NCBI GenBank assembly: GCA_964424335.1
Contig: CAYRIY010000033.1
Coordinates: forward strand, 1-30,539
Length of the DNA stretch: 30,539 nucleotides
Direction of reading: 5' to 3'
Origin: CAYRIY01 sp964424335
GTDB taxonomy: Bacteria; Bacillota; Limnochordia; DTU080; RSA5
Part shown: piece by piece, positions 15,781 to 23,049 of the stretch
Position numbering within the stretch: the first letter of the stretch is position 1
How the letters are laid out: the number at the start of each line of letters is the position of its first letter
The notes under the pieces: generated by a model
What the model saw: only the letters and a program-made list of their open reading frames with translations
The model's database searches: none
What the model was told of the DNA's origin: nothing
Translations under genes and position numbers: made by a program

Positions 15781-16146
15781 TCACTCGGTGTCGCCAAAGG
15801 AGGGATCGATCTGCATGAGCGCTTCCTCGAGATTGTCGAGGGATACGATGCGCGCCTTTGGAGCTCTGCGCTTGAGTCTGGTCGTATGTTGAGGCGCTAC
15901 GTTGACCGCGATCACCTTGATCAGGTTGGTGAACCCGGTCTCGCCGAGGTATCCGGCGCACTCGATCCCGTATCCGGGATCGGGCGAGCAATCGACGACC
16001 GCGACATCGGGTCGCTCGTCTTTGGCGGTGTGAAAGAATCCAGGCCATGATGGGCGAGTTGCGATGACCTGAGCGCCCTTTGATTCGAGAAACGAGACTA
16101 GATTGTCTCGGGACTCGCCTTCCTCTTGGATCACCAGGATTTTCAT
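15781..16146 (-). CDS. Stand-alone receiver-like (CheY-fold) protein, possibly degenerate
   Basis: A 121-residue protein with the alternating beta/alpha pattern of a response-regulator receiver: KILVIQEE (strand 1 with E8/E9 in place of the usual acidic pair), VAVVDCSPD with D52 as candidate phospho-acceptor, and KVIAVNV, where the usual switch Ser/Thr is Asn82. A clear conserved Lys after strand 5 is missing. No output domain or adjacent kinase was seen. It may therefore be a phosphorylation-independent or weakly active receiver. A promoter lies upstream at 16218-16246. Confidence 0.72.
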   Translation of the reverse strand: MKILVIQEEGESRDNLVSFLESKGAQVIATRPSWPGFFHTAKDERPDVAVVDCSPDPGYGIECAGYLGETGFTNLIKVIAVNVAPQHTTRLKRRAPKARIVSLDNLEEALMQIDPSFGDTE

Positions 16147-16217
16147 TCTCTAGTTCGCCCCCAACGATGCGACAGTTATGCCGAGCTTTTGGTCTGATCG
16201 CCTAAATTCCGAAGTCG

Positions 16218-16246
16218 ATTATACATGAATGGCAAAGGAGGCACAA
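16218..16246 (-). promoter_or_regulatory. Promoter of the receiver-like gene
   Basis: The minus strand reads TTGTGC (16246-16241), a 17-base spacer and TATAAT (16223-16218), a good housekeeping-type promoter about 72 bp before the ATG at 16146. Confidence 0.65.
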
Positions 16247-16297
16247 CCAGGCAATCATGCTCTTGGCGCGCCAAGCGGCAGGATCGCCCAATGCGAC

Positions 16298-16321
16298 AAA
16301 GGCGCCCGACTGGGCGCCTTT
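16298..16321 (-). terminator. 10-bp perfect hairpin terminator after the DUF3243 gene
   Basis: AAAGGCGCCC (16298-16307) pairs with GGGCGCCTTT (16312-16321) around GACT. It lies 41 bp after the stop of the minus-strand DUF3243 gene and ends in CCTTTG, a short T-run. A separate perfect 14-bp palindrome, CTTGGCGCGCCAAG, is at 16262-16275. Confidence 0.7.
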
Positions 16322-16361
16322 GGTGTGGGCCGACACGCAAAGCCAAATAGACGTGGCGGCG

Positions 16362-16622
16362 TCAGTGAGCGTTTTGTCCCGATACGAGCTTGATCATCGC
16401 CCCTGCGATGGCCTGCTGCTGATCTTCGTCAGCGGCCTGCCAAAGCTCTTGTAGCACTTTCTGTTCAGGGTTTTTCGGATCGACGCGCTGCGCGAGGAAG
16501 TCACCTATCTTTTCGGCCCGCTCGGCCATTTGATCATGAGACATGTCCATGCGCTCTCCGATTTTCACAGCTTGAGCGAGCTGTTGCTTCCAACCTTCCC
16601 AAGAGCTGCTCACCTGGTCCAT
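16362..16622 (-). CDS. DUF3243 family protein (YmfJ-like)
   Basis: An 86-residue helical protein with the family pattern WxxWKQQLAQAVKIGERM, AEKIGDFLAQRVDPKNPEQKVLQELWQAADEDQQQAIAGAMIKL. This matches the small DUF3243 (B. subtilis YmfJ) proteins of Firmicutes in length and sequence; their function is not established. The start ATG 16622 is preceded by GGGGAGGTG. It lies 58 bp after the DUF378 gene, possibly in the same transcript, and is followed by a hairpin terminator. Confidence 0.88.
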   Translation of the reverse strand: MDQVSSSWEGWKQQLAQAVKIGERMDMSHDQMAERAEKIGDFLAQRVDPKNPEQKVLQELWQAADEDQQQAIAGAMIKLVSGQNAH

Positions 16623-16680
16623 GTGCGATCACCTCCCCCACACTCAATCTACAATCCCACCGGAGTCGACGGCGGAAGGG

Positions 16681-16914
16681 TCATTGCTGCTCCTGCCTTT
16701 GTTCCTCCTCATTGCTAAAGCGATAGAAGGTAAAGGCGTATAGGCCAGAAAGCGCCACCAGGGAGTATACGACCCGTGATGCCATACTGGGGGCGTAATT
16801 GGTGGAACCGCCAAAGACCGCGTTGACGAGATCAAAGTTGAACAGTCCAACCAAGCCCCAGTTGAGCGCTCCGATGATGATCAGGGTTAGTGCTGTTGCC
16901 CGAAGAGCATCCAT
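16681..16914 (-). CDS. DUF378 family small membrane protein (YuzA-like)
   Basis: A 77-residue inner-membrane protein with two predicted transmembrane segments (about 7-27 and 47-65) and the family run IIIGALNWGLVGLFNFDLVNAVFG. The C-terminus is charged (NEEEQRQEQQ). Function is unknown. The start ATG 16914 has a GGAGG-like site within the preceding purine-rich GAAGGAGGGAAGGG run. It lies between the DUF1540 and DUF3243 genes, all on the minus strand. Confidence 0.88.
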   Translation of the reverse strand: MDALRATALTLIIIGALNWGLVGLFNFDLVNAVFGGSTNYAPSMASRVVYSLVALSGLYAFTFYRFSNEEEQRQEQQ

Positions 16915-16944
16915 GTTCCCTTCCCTCCTTCCGGCCCCTCTTCC

Positions 16945-16975
16945 GATAGCCTACCCACATTGAGGTAGGTCTATC
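16945..16975 (-). terminator. Hairpin between the DUF1540 and DUF378 genes
   Basis: GATAG plus CTACC (16945-16955) pair with GGTAG plus CTATC (16964-16975), with small bulges, around an 8-base loop. It is placed 3 bp after the DUF1540 stop. No T-run follows on the minus strand, so it is likely a weak terminator or an RNA-stabilising stem. Confidence 0.5.
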
Positions 16976-16977
16976 AT

Positions 16978-17211
16978 TTACCCCTGCTTGGGCGTGAAGG
17001 TTTTGCAGCATGTATCCATGCACGTCTCCGCAGGGGTCTCTCCGCTCTCGGAAACGATCTGTTTCACTTCCGGAGCGTCGAACTCATCGGGGTACCGCTC
17101 GCCGATCTCGTCGTGCGTGATGAGGATCACGGAGGCATGGCAGTAATTTCCCTCTCCCCACCATTGACAGTTGTCGACGGTACAATGAACTTCGAGCAGC
17201 GGACCGCTCAC
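16978..17211 (-). CDS. DUF1540 small cysteine-rich protein
   Basis: A 77-residue protein with six cysteines (C10, C15, C24, C64, C68, C69). It shows the DUF1540 pattern VHCTVDNCQWWGEGNYCHASVI and a C-terminal CMDTCCKTF, suggesting a bound metal ion. Function is unknown; the family is common in spore-forming Firmicutes. It starts with GTG at 17211, overlapping the stop of the hsp20 gene (GTGA), with GGGGGTGAG before it. It is therefore translationally coupled to Hsp20. Confidence 0.85.
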   Translation of the reverse strand: MSGPLLEVHCTVDNCQWWGEGNYCHASVILITHDEIGERYPDEFDAPEVKQIVSESGETPAETCMDTCCKTFTPKQG

Positions 17212-17675
17212 TGCAGCTCACCCCCTTCGGAACGCGGCTCTTGAATGAGGACCTTCGTCACCTTCGATTGGACCGAACTTGCCTTGGGAATGGAGATGCG
17301 CAGGATGCCGTCTTTGTACTCTGCCGCCGCTCGTTCGTGATCGACCGGCGCCGGAAAAGAAATTGTCCGGTGAAACGAACCGTATCGCCTTTCGATCTGG
17401 CGATACCCCGTCTCACCACGCTCCTGTTGCTCACGCACTTCTCCGCGCAGAGTGATCCCGTCTTCCGAGGCCGTAATATCGACGTTGGACGGATCGACGC
17501 CGGGCAGCTCCGCCTCGACGACAAACCCTTGATCCACCTCGCGCACATCGACCGAGGGGCCCCATTGGGAGCCCTGCCAACCAGTCCAGGGAGATCCGGC
17601 CCCAAAGATTCGGTGAAAATCTTCCCGCATCCGTTGGAGCTCGTCGTACGGATTCCACCGGATCAGATTTGCCAT
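17208..17675 (-). CDS. Small heat-shock protein, Hsp20/alpha-crystallin family
   Basis: ATP-independent holdase chaperone of 155 residues. The N-terminal arm is MANLIRWNPYDELQRMREDFHRIFG. The alpha-crystallin domain runs from about 44 to 140 (PSVDVREVDQGFVVEAELPGV, GITLRGEV, GSFHRTISFPAPV, YKDGILRISIPK). The conserved C-terminal I-x-I/V segment is represented by VTKVLI. The start ATG 17675 has GGGAGG 11 bases upstream; a GTG overlapping that site is rejected. No CtsR or CIRCE box was seen upstream. The DUF1540 gene overlaps its 3' end. Confidence 0.93.
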   Translation of the reverse strand: MANLIRWNPYDELQRMREDFHRIFGAGSPWTGWQGSQWGPSVDVREVDQGFVVEAELPGVDPSNVDITASEDGITLRGEVREQQERGETGYRQIERRYGSFHRTISFPAPVDHERAAAEYKDGILRISIPKASSVQSKVTKVLIQEPRSEGGELQ

Positions 17676-17806
17676 AGCGATGTTCACCTCCCAACGACAA
17701 GTCTCTCTCGGAACTCTCTCATTTAACCGTCAAGACCGGGGAAGGACATCGGGTGGTTTTCGACGCGGCAACCTAGTATTTGGATCGAGGAAAGGAGGTA
17801 AGGAAA

Positions 17807-18823
17807 TCAGCCAAATAGGCGGAGTTGTGCAGCGCCACGGCCGATCGCGACAGCGATTGGCCGCCGGGCCGTCGGGCGGTCCGCGAACGCTGATTCGGCT
17901 GGCTCGAAGCGTCGCCTCTCAGGTCCCGATTCGGGGCGCTCTGACACGCTCGGTGTCGGTGACTTGACGTAGCCGAACCGCCTGTCCATGTCGAGGATTT
18001 TGGACATTTCGTGGATCTTTGCCGCTACACGATCCCGATACCGACGAGGAGCGTACTCGCCTGGGTACATGGCGTCGTAGAGCCTTGTCAAACGAGGAAA
18101 ATACTCTTCGAGAAATGATAGGTACACGTTGCGGACGCTGCCCTGCAAGCGCAACGGCGCTCCGGAAAGCCAACGCGCACCGTGCGCCGCGGCCGCAAGC
18201 GCTACCCGCCGGAGACTCGCATCGTCATCCGTAATTCCAGGCAGCACCGGAGCGACGAGGACGCCCGCATCGACCCCGAGTCGCACCAAGTGTTGCATCG
18301 CCTGTAACCGCCTGAGCGGCGGCGGCGTCTCCGGCTCGAGCTTTTTGGCGAGGCGGTCATCCATCGTCGTTACGCTGAAATAGACGCGACAACCTGCCCG
18401 ATTTGACAGGCGCTGCAGGACGTCCGCGTCCCGCAGAATCATTGTGTTTTTGGTGACGATCGAGACGGGCGTGTCGTAGTCGCACAGCGCTTCGAGGACC
18501 CGCCTTGTTATTTTGTAGCGCCCCTCGATCGGTTGATATGCATCGACCGCAGTGCCAATCGCTACCCACTCGCGTTTCCAGGTCGGCCGAGCAAGCTCCG
18601 TGCGAAGTACCTCGGGAGCGTTGACTTTCGCGAAAATCTGCGTCTCGAAGTCACGGTCGGGACCTAGATCCAAATACTCGTGGTAGCGCCTTGCGTAGCA
18701 GTAAATGCACGCATGCTGGCATCCTCTGTAAGGGTTTATCGACCATTTAAACGGCATCTTGTCGCTGTGTACGCGGTTTAGCACGGACTTGCACTCGACT
18801 TCTCTTACATGGACCGTCGCCAT
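17807..18823 (-). CDS. SplB-type radical SAM protein (COG1533, Rv2578c-like), SOS-controlled
   Basis: A radical SAM enzyme of about 338 residues. The [4Fe-4S] cluster motif is INPYRGCQHACIYCYAR (C35, C39, C42). The spore photoproduct-lyase-like framework is visible in WVAIGTAVDAYQPIEGRY, the strand VSIVTKN and SVTTMDDRLAKKLEPETPPPLRRL. The C-terminal 60 residues are variable and Arg/Pro-rich. Members of this group include DNA photoproduct lyase, but the exact substrate is unknown and the SplB hydrogen-donor Cys was not confidently located. Two LexA-type boxes flank the promoter, strongly implying a DNA-damage role. The start may be ATG 18823 or the in-frame ATG 18835; neither has an ideal Shine-Dalgarno. 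Confidence 0.85.
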   Translation of the reverse strand: MATVHVREVECKSVLNRVHSDKMPFKWSINPYRGCQHACIYCYARRYHEYLDLGPDRDFETQIFAKVNAPEVLRTELARPTWKREWVAIGTAVDAYQPIEGRYKITRRVLEALCDYDTPVSIVTKNTMILRDADVLQRLSNRAGCRVYFSVTTMDDRLAKKLEPETPPPLRRLQAMQHLVRLGVDAGVLVAPVLPGITDDDASLRRVALAAAAHGARWLSGAPLRLQGSVRNVYLSFLEEYFPRLTRLYDAMYPGEYAPRRYRDRVAAKIHEMSKILDMDRRFGYVKSPTPSVSERPESGPERRRFEPAESAFADRPTARRPIAVAIGRGAAQLRLFG

Positions 18824-18866
18824 CCACCCGCTCATCTCCCGAGGCGCCTAGTTCACCAAGCTTTCA

Positions 18867-18880
18867 CGAACGCCTGTTCG
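18867..18880. promoter_or_regulatory. LexA box 1 (downstream of the -10)
   Basis: CGAACGCCTGTTCG is a palindrome of the GAAC-N4-GTTC form recognised by Firmicutes and actinobacterial LexA. It lies 5 bp downstream of the -10 box of the SplB-type gene, over the transcription start, 44 bp before the ATG 18823. Confidence 0.8.
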
Positions 18881-18885
18881 CTTTT

Positions 18886-18914
18886 ATTATATCGACACGA
18901 ACGTCTGTTCGCAA
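18886..18914 (-). promoter_or_regulatory. Promoter of the SplB-type gene
   Basis: TTGCGA (18914-18909), a 17-base spacer and a perfect TATAAT (18891-18886) on the minus strand. The -35 overlaps LexA box 2 and the -10 sits between the two boxes, so bound LexA would block it. Confidence 0.8.
18898..18911. promoter_or_regulatory. LexA box 2 (over the -35)
   Basis: CGAACGTCTGTTCG is a second GAAC-N4-GTTC palindrome, identical to box 1 in 13 of 14 bases. It is centred 31 bp from box 1, about three helical turns, which would place both repressors on one face of the DNA. Confidence 0.8.
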
Positions 18915-18927
18915 GCGAGAAAAGAAA

Positions 18928-18966
18928 AAAGCTCTCCTGTCCCATCTAGCAGGACAAGAGAGCTTT
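18928..18966 (-). terminator. Intrinsic terminator of the CBM9-like gene
   Basis: AAAGCTCTCCTGTCC (18928-18942) and GGACAAGAGAGCTTT (18952-18966) pair at 14 of 15 positions. On the minus strand the stem is followed by TTTTTTCTTTT. It is a textbook Rho-independent terminator 46 bp after the gene's stop. Confidence 0.92.
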
Positions 18967-19012
18967 CACTTCCGGCGGCGCCACCCAAGCCGCAGGGTTG
19001 ATCCAACTACGT

Positions 19013-19699
19013 CTATTTGAGCGTTGCGGTCGCCATCGATTCGACGTTGTTCCAACCAAACCAGTTGGGGAAGTAACGAGGCGACGCTGACGAGCGATCG
19101 CCCTCGTCACGGTCGGAGAGACCAACCGCAAACGCATACTGGGCGCCCGCGCTCCAATTGCTCCCAAGTGCGGCCTCCAGCACACGCGCGGGAACGAAGA
19201 GCTCGACTACGTACCCGTTGTCGCTTCGAACGACCGCTACGTCATAATCCGCTTCAAAAGGAGGAAAGCCTTCCAAATAGTCGAGACGAGCCCTAGAATT
19301 GCCGTCTTGGTCGAGTCCGACCTGAATCCATAGGTTGTCCAGCCAAACCGAGGCGGAGTCGTAGGCCCAAAGATCGGCCCTTTCACCGGCAAGCTGGAGG
19401 TCGTCGTCGGTCACTTCAAAGGCGACGTACAAACCGGAGGCATTCCAAAAGATCAGGGCATCGCCCGAGAGATCGGAAGGATCGACGCTCGTATAAAGAA
19501 TCTCAGGTATGGCGATCCGAAGGGCGTTGCTCCATACACTCTCGGATAGAGCGCCATCGACTGTAATGCTCCCCTGAAGTGAAGGAATATCAACCGCAAC
19601 TTCCGACTTCTGCAGACCGCTTTGCGCCAAGGCGGTTGCGCCGAAGGCAAGAAACAGCGCCAAAGCAAGAACGGCCACCTTGGCTTGGTGAGTCCTCAT
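19013..19699 (-). CDS. Secreted protein with a CBM9-like (DOMON-type) domain
   Basis: A 228-residue exported protein. The signal peptide is about 1-26, ending ALAQ. The rest is a single beta-sandwich of the carbohydrate-binding module 9-like type: ITVDGALSESVWSNA, DALIFWNASGLYVAFEVTDDDL and YVVELFVPARVL. Such domains bind sugars or haem, but the ligand here is unknown. The start is ATG 19699 because GAGGGG lies 9 bases upstream; a TTG 21 bases earlier would put the site inside the frame. A TATAAT lies at 19740-19745 on the minus strand, with a weak TTCCCT -35 17 bp before it. A strong terminator follows. Confidence 0.8.
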   Translation of the reverse strand: MRTHQAKVAVLALALFLAFGATALAQSGLQKSEVAVDIPSLQGSITVDGALSESVWSNALRIAIPEILYTSVDPSDLSGDALIFWNASGLYVAFEVTDDDLQLAGERADLWAYDSASVWLDNLWIQVGLDQDGNSRARLDYLEGFPPFEADYDVAVVRSDNGYVVELFVPARVLEAALGSNWSAGAQYAFAVGLSDRDEGDRSSASPRYFPNWFGWNNVESMATATLK

Positions 19700-19776
19700 C
19701 CCGCGTTTCCCCTCTTTCAAAAAAGATCTTAATAAGACGATTATAGCAGGTATGTCCCATTGAGGGAATTGCGAGT

Positions 19777-20031
19777 CTACGGAACCGGTGGCGGATCGCT
19801 CGCAGGAAAGCTCTGTTCCGACACGTCATCGTAATCCAGCGGATGGCCATGGGCCCTCGACTCGTGCATGTGCTCGACAAACGACCGAATCGCGCCGCGG
19901 TCGAAAACGTCGCCCGCTCGGCTCATTTCCTGGGCAATCCGATCCACGATGTCGTCGATCGTAAAGTCGTGGTTTTCCTCGGTGGCTTCCCGATATAGCT
20001 CTTCCATCTTTTGGCGGTCGACGGCATCCAT
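19777..20031 (-). CDS. Small acidic protein with C-terminal SFPASDPP motif, function unknown
   Basis: An 84-residue protein, mostly helical in the first 60 residues (IDDIVDRIAQEM, GAIRSFVEHMHESRAHG), with an acidic C-terminus ending DDVSEQSFPASDPPPVP. The SFPASDPP tail recurs in many otherwise unrelated short proteins of soil bacteria, but its role is not known to me. The start ATG 20031 has AAGGAG 9 bases upstream. It is not clearly linked to either neighbour. Confidence 0.78.
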   Translation of the reverse strand: MDAVDRQKMEELYREATEENHDFTIDDIVDRIAQEMSRAGDVFDRGAIRSFVEHMHESRAHGHPLDYDDVSEQSFPASDPPPVP

Positions 20032-20158
20032 TCAAAGGCGCTCCTTTAAGTACTCGATTGGCTTCAGCGTGGCATCGCGTGGTGGTGCTCGCTTGCCTGC
20101 TATAGCGTCTCTCCGCCAATCCGCCGCAATACCCCAAGTCGGGGTTGGATGAGCATTC

Positions 20159-20986
20159 CTAGCCTACAAACGCACCGACACTCTCCAGGATGAACGACGG
20201 GCCTGAGTGCGTTCTCTTGAACGCTTCGACGTCGGCTCGACTACTGACGCCCGTCAGCACGGCAGCCGTCGCCATATTCGCGTCGATTCCCATCTGGATG
20301 TCGGTGTCCAGCCGATCGCCGACCATCAAGCAGCGCGAGGGATCGACGCCGAGCCGCTGCGCCGCGGCCTTGAGCATCAGCGGATTGGGCTTGCCGACGA
20401 TTACCTCGACCTTCTTGCCCGTACATCCTTCGATCGCACCGATCATAGCGGCACAATCCGGGATTTCACCCCCGTCCACGGGGCACGTGCGATCCGGGTT
20501 GGTCGCCACGAATCCTGCGCCTGCCTTAATGGCTTGCATGGCGTGGTTGAGCTTTTGATAGTCAAAGGTGCGATCAAAGGCAGCGACGACCACGTCGATC
20601 TCCGAGTACCTGCCTGTCGGATCCTCGATCACTTGCACGCCGAACGCCTCGAGTTCCTCGATCATCGGAGGCTCGCCAATGCAATAGACGACGGCGCCAT
20701 GCCGTTCATCCCGAAGGTACGTCGCCATGACGTAGGACGAGTTGACGACGTCGCTCTCAGACGCCGGAATTCCGAGTTTCGTCAACTTTTCGGCGTAGGC
20801 GCCGCGCCGCTCGAGCGGCTTGTTCGAAAGGAATACGACGCCTTTTCCGGCGTCGCGAATGGCTGCGACTGCGCGATCCGCCCCGGGAATGAGCTTTTCG
20901 CCAAGGTAGATCGTTCCATCAAGGTCAAAAATGAATCCGTCAAATTGCCTGAAATCCTGCGCCAACGAATCTGCCACGAACACCAT
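20159..20986 (-). CDS. HAD-IIA family phosphatase (NagD/PNPase-like)
   Basis: A 275-residue hydrolase with the HAD motifs in order. Motif I is FIFDLDGTIYLG (nucleophile D21, acid/base D23), motif II is VVFLSNKP, the motif III lysine is in VIVGKPNPLML, and motif IV is VGDRLDTDIQMG. The C2a cap lies between motifs II and III and contains VVAAFDRTFDYQKLNHAMQAI and ATNPDRTCPVDGG. The family dephosphorylates small sugar or nucleotide phosphates or p-nitrophenyl phosphate; the real substrate is unknown. ATG 20986 has GGAG only 3 bases upstream, and the next codon GTG has 6; an earlier ATG at 21019 has no ribosome-binding site. Confidence 0.88.
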   Translation of the reverse strand: MVFVADSLAQDFRQFDGFIFDLDGTIYLGEKLIPGADRAVAAIRDAGKGVVFLSNKPLERRGAYAEKLTKLGIPASESDVVNSSYVMATYLRDERHGAVVYCIGEPPMIEELEAFGVQVIEDPTGRYSEIDVVVAAFDRTFDYQKLNHAMQAIKAGAGFVATNPDRTCPVDGGEIPDCAAMIGAIEGCTGKKVEVIVGKPNPLMLKAAAQRLGVDPSRCLMVGDRLDTDIQMGIDANMATAAVLTGVSSRADVEAFKRTHSGPSFILESVGAFVG

Positions 20987-21110
20987 CAACTCCGATAGCA
21001 CACAGTTACATTCAAACAATAAGGCATCAGGCTATGTTCGTGACGATCCCGAGTGTCCCCTCCAAGCACTGCTACCTTGGCTACCACGGACGAGTCCTGA
21101 TCGATTCCAC

Positions 21111-21608
21111 CTAGGCGTACGCTCGGTTCATCCACCCGTTTCGATACCTGGCAAGGGCAGGTCTTGCGGCGATCAGTTCACGGTAATACGCCGCCGCTTC
21201 CGCACGCAATGCGACGAGCATGAGCGATGGCTCCGTCTCGTTGACCGCGCCCAACGTCTGGGGGCCGATGAGACCATCGACCACAACGTGGCGATGGCCA
21301 CACGCGTGTAGCGCCTGTTGCAGCAGTCGATGGGCTGTTTGGGGGCCGACGTTCACCGACAGATCCATCACCTTGCAAGCGACGTTTGCGTCTTCGATTC
21401 GGCCATAGCGATACTTCTCCCACCAGTCTCTCCGGTAGATCTTGATGGCGTCTTCTTTCGTAAGGCGCGCGATATCCAAATCCGGGTAAGCTCGCCGGGA
21501 GATGCCAAACTTCGTCTCCCCGCCCGGGTCGTTGGGATCGTTTACATACCCCCCTTCGTGCCTGAGGACTACATTTACCGCATGCTGAAAACGCTCTTCT
21601 TCGTTCAC
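21111..21608 (-). CDS. GH108 lysozyme-like protein (phage/secretion-type muramidase)
   Basis: A 165-residue protein with the glycosyl hydrolase 108 signature LRHEGGYVNDPNDPGGETKFGIS near the N-terminus; E18 is the expected catalytic residue. A typical WWEKYRYGRI and LSVNVGPQTAHRLLQQA segment follows, then a peptidoglycan-binding-3-like C-terminal part (VDGLIGPQTLGAVN). No signal peptide is present. The family occurs in phage endolysins and in lysozymes exported by holin-like systems. No other prophage genes flank it. GTG 21608 is used because GGAGG lies 7 bases before it. Confidence 0.85.
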   Translation of the reverse strand: MNEEERFQHAVNVVLRHEGGYVNDPNDPGGETKFGISRRAYPDLDIARLTKEDAIKIYRRDWWEKYRYGRIEDANVACKVMDLSVNVGPQTAHRLLQQALHACGHRHVVVDGLIGPQTLGAVNETEPSLMLVALRAEAAAYYRELIAARPALARYRNGWMNRAYA

Positions 21609-21820
21609 AGTCGCACCTCCGGATTGTCTGGAGTCGGCGTGCCGAAGGCAAACCATCCCCAATCGTGATATGGGACACTGCAACGATCGTAGGTGATTCG
21701 TCGCAATAGATTCCTATTCCTGGAAATGCATTTTGCATCGTTTGGCGCAAGGAACCGACTTCACTTGGAGACGCTTGAACGTAACCCACAATTGCCGGCT
21801 CCAGCCGGGAGGAAATGTGA

Positions 21821-22549
21821 ATGAACGAAGTGGCGGTCGTCATATTCCGCTCCGTGATGGCGTTCCTCTTGCTTGTAATCTACGCTCGCATTCTCGGCAA
21901 GCAACAGGTGGCGCAACTCACGTTTTTTGAGTATGTAACGGGAATAACGATCGGCTCGATTGCCTCGGAGATGTCGGTGGATCTCACGTCTAACGTCCTT
22001 CCCCATGCGGTCGGTCTTTCCGTATGGTTTTTGCTGCCGCTCTCCCTACAGTACCTCACCGCCAACCATAGGCTGGCTGGCAAGATCTTGAGCGGAGAAC
22101 CCGTGATCATCATCCACAACGGAAAGCTCCTCGACAAAAATATGCGTATCGCCCGCCTGCGCATCGACGACCTGATGGAGAAACTCCGCGGCAAGAACGT
22201 ATTTGACGTCGGGCAGGTCGAGTTTGCCATGCTCGAGGCAAACGGGGACGTCTCCGTCCTGCTCAAGACGCAGCATCAGCCTGTGACAGCCAAAGACCTC
22301 GGCATTGATACGGAGTACGAAGGCATTCCCACCGAGATGATCGTGGACGGCGAAGTGCAAGAACAAAACCTTCAGGATGTCGGACTCTCGTACGAATGGC
22401 TCAAAGAAGAGCTCGGCCGCAGGGGGATCGCTAGTCCGCGCGACGTTTTTTACGCCGTGCTAAACACCCGAGGTCAGTTGTTTGTCGACGTGTACCAGGA
22501 CAAGCTTGCAAAGGTCCAAGACGTAAGCGACTATCCGGGGGTGCAGTGA
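21821..22549 (+). CDS. DUF421/YetF family membrane protein
   Basis: A 242-residue protein with three N-terminal transmembrane helices (about 5-22, 33-52, 60-78). The YetF domain includes KQQVAQLTFFEYVTGITIGSIA and LLDKNMRIARLRIDDLMEKLR. The soluble C-terminal half lies after residue 90. The family is common in spore formers, and some members take part in spore germination or heat resistance (SpoVA-2mob-like context). The start ATG 21821 has GGGAGGAA 6 bases upstream, beside a 6-bp hairpin (CCGGCT/AGCCGG, 21795-21808). It is followed immediately by DUF4363, its usual partner. Confidence 0.9.
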   Translation: MNEVAVVIFRSVMAFLLLVIYARILGKQQVAQLTFFEYVTGITIGSIASEMSVDLTSNVLPHAVGLSVWFLLPLSLQYLTANHRLAGKILSGEPVIIIHNGKLLDKNMRIARLRIDDLMEKLRGKNVFDVGQVEFAMLEANGDVSVLLKTQHQPVTAKDLGIDTEYEGIPTEMIVDGEVQEQNLQDVGLSYEWLKEELGRRGIASPRDVFYAVLNTRGQLFVDVYQDKLAKVQDVSDYPGVQ

Positions 22550-22550
22550 C

Positions 22551-22919
22551 GTGAGCAAGTGGGCGCTTTGGACTTTGACCGCAGCGTTCATCGTGTTCGT
22601 GTTCGCGGCCATGTCGTCCACAGCGCTGCTCAAGCAGCCTTTTAACCCCGACGAAGACGTACTCGCTCAGATTGACGCCCTCGATCAAGCGACAAGCGGC
22701 AAAGATCTGGACTGGAACCAAGCGGAATCCGCCCGCAGAGGCCTCAAATCAGCTTGGGAGCGCGTGCGCGTCCGCGTCCAATTTGTGGCCGAGAAGGACG
22801 ACATCGTGCGCTTTGGGCGAACGATCGACGAATTGAAAGGGGCAATCTCCGCCGAAGATCTTTCGATGACAAAGCGCTCGATCGAGACGTTGAGATCGAT
22901 ATGGCACAGCATGCGCTGA
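22551..22919 (+). CDS. DUF4363 family membrane-anchored protein
   Basis: A 122-residue protein with one N-terminal transmembrane helix (about 6-27) and a helical extracytoplasmic part with charged heptads (WERVRVRVQFVAEKDDIVRFGRTIDELKGAI). It matches DUF4363, which is regularly encoded next to yetF-type genes. It starts with GTG one base after the upstream stop, implying a shared transcript and coupled translation. Function is unknown. Confidence 0.85.
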   Translation: MSKWALWTLTAAFIVFVFAAMSSTALLKQPFNPDEDVLAQIDALDQATSGKDLDWNQAESARRGLKSAWERVRVRVQFVAEKDDIVRFGRTIDELKGAISAEDLSMTKRSIETLRSIWHSMR

Positions 22920-23049
22920 CAGTTTTCGCTATCGAAGGATTTGATTAATCTCATGTGGGACTTACGATCTAGGACGGTCGTGGGGTGAACCAGCCCTCGC
23001 CAGACCGGTCATGGCCAACATGATGCGCTAGAATGGAGCGTGGCCACGT

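Noticed and set aside
16257..16454. Plus-strand 65-codon frame after an AAAGGAGG
   Set aside because: The Shine-Dalgarno is 15 bases from the ATG, and the frame runs through the hairpin terminator into the antisense of the DUF3243 gene.
21111..21608. Prophage remnant
   Set aside because: Only a lysozyme-like gene is present; no integrase, portal, tail or holin genes and no att-like repeats were seen.
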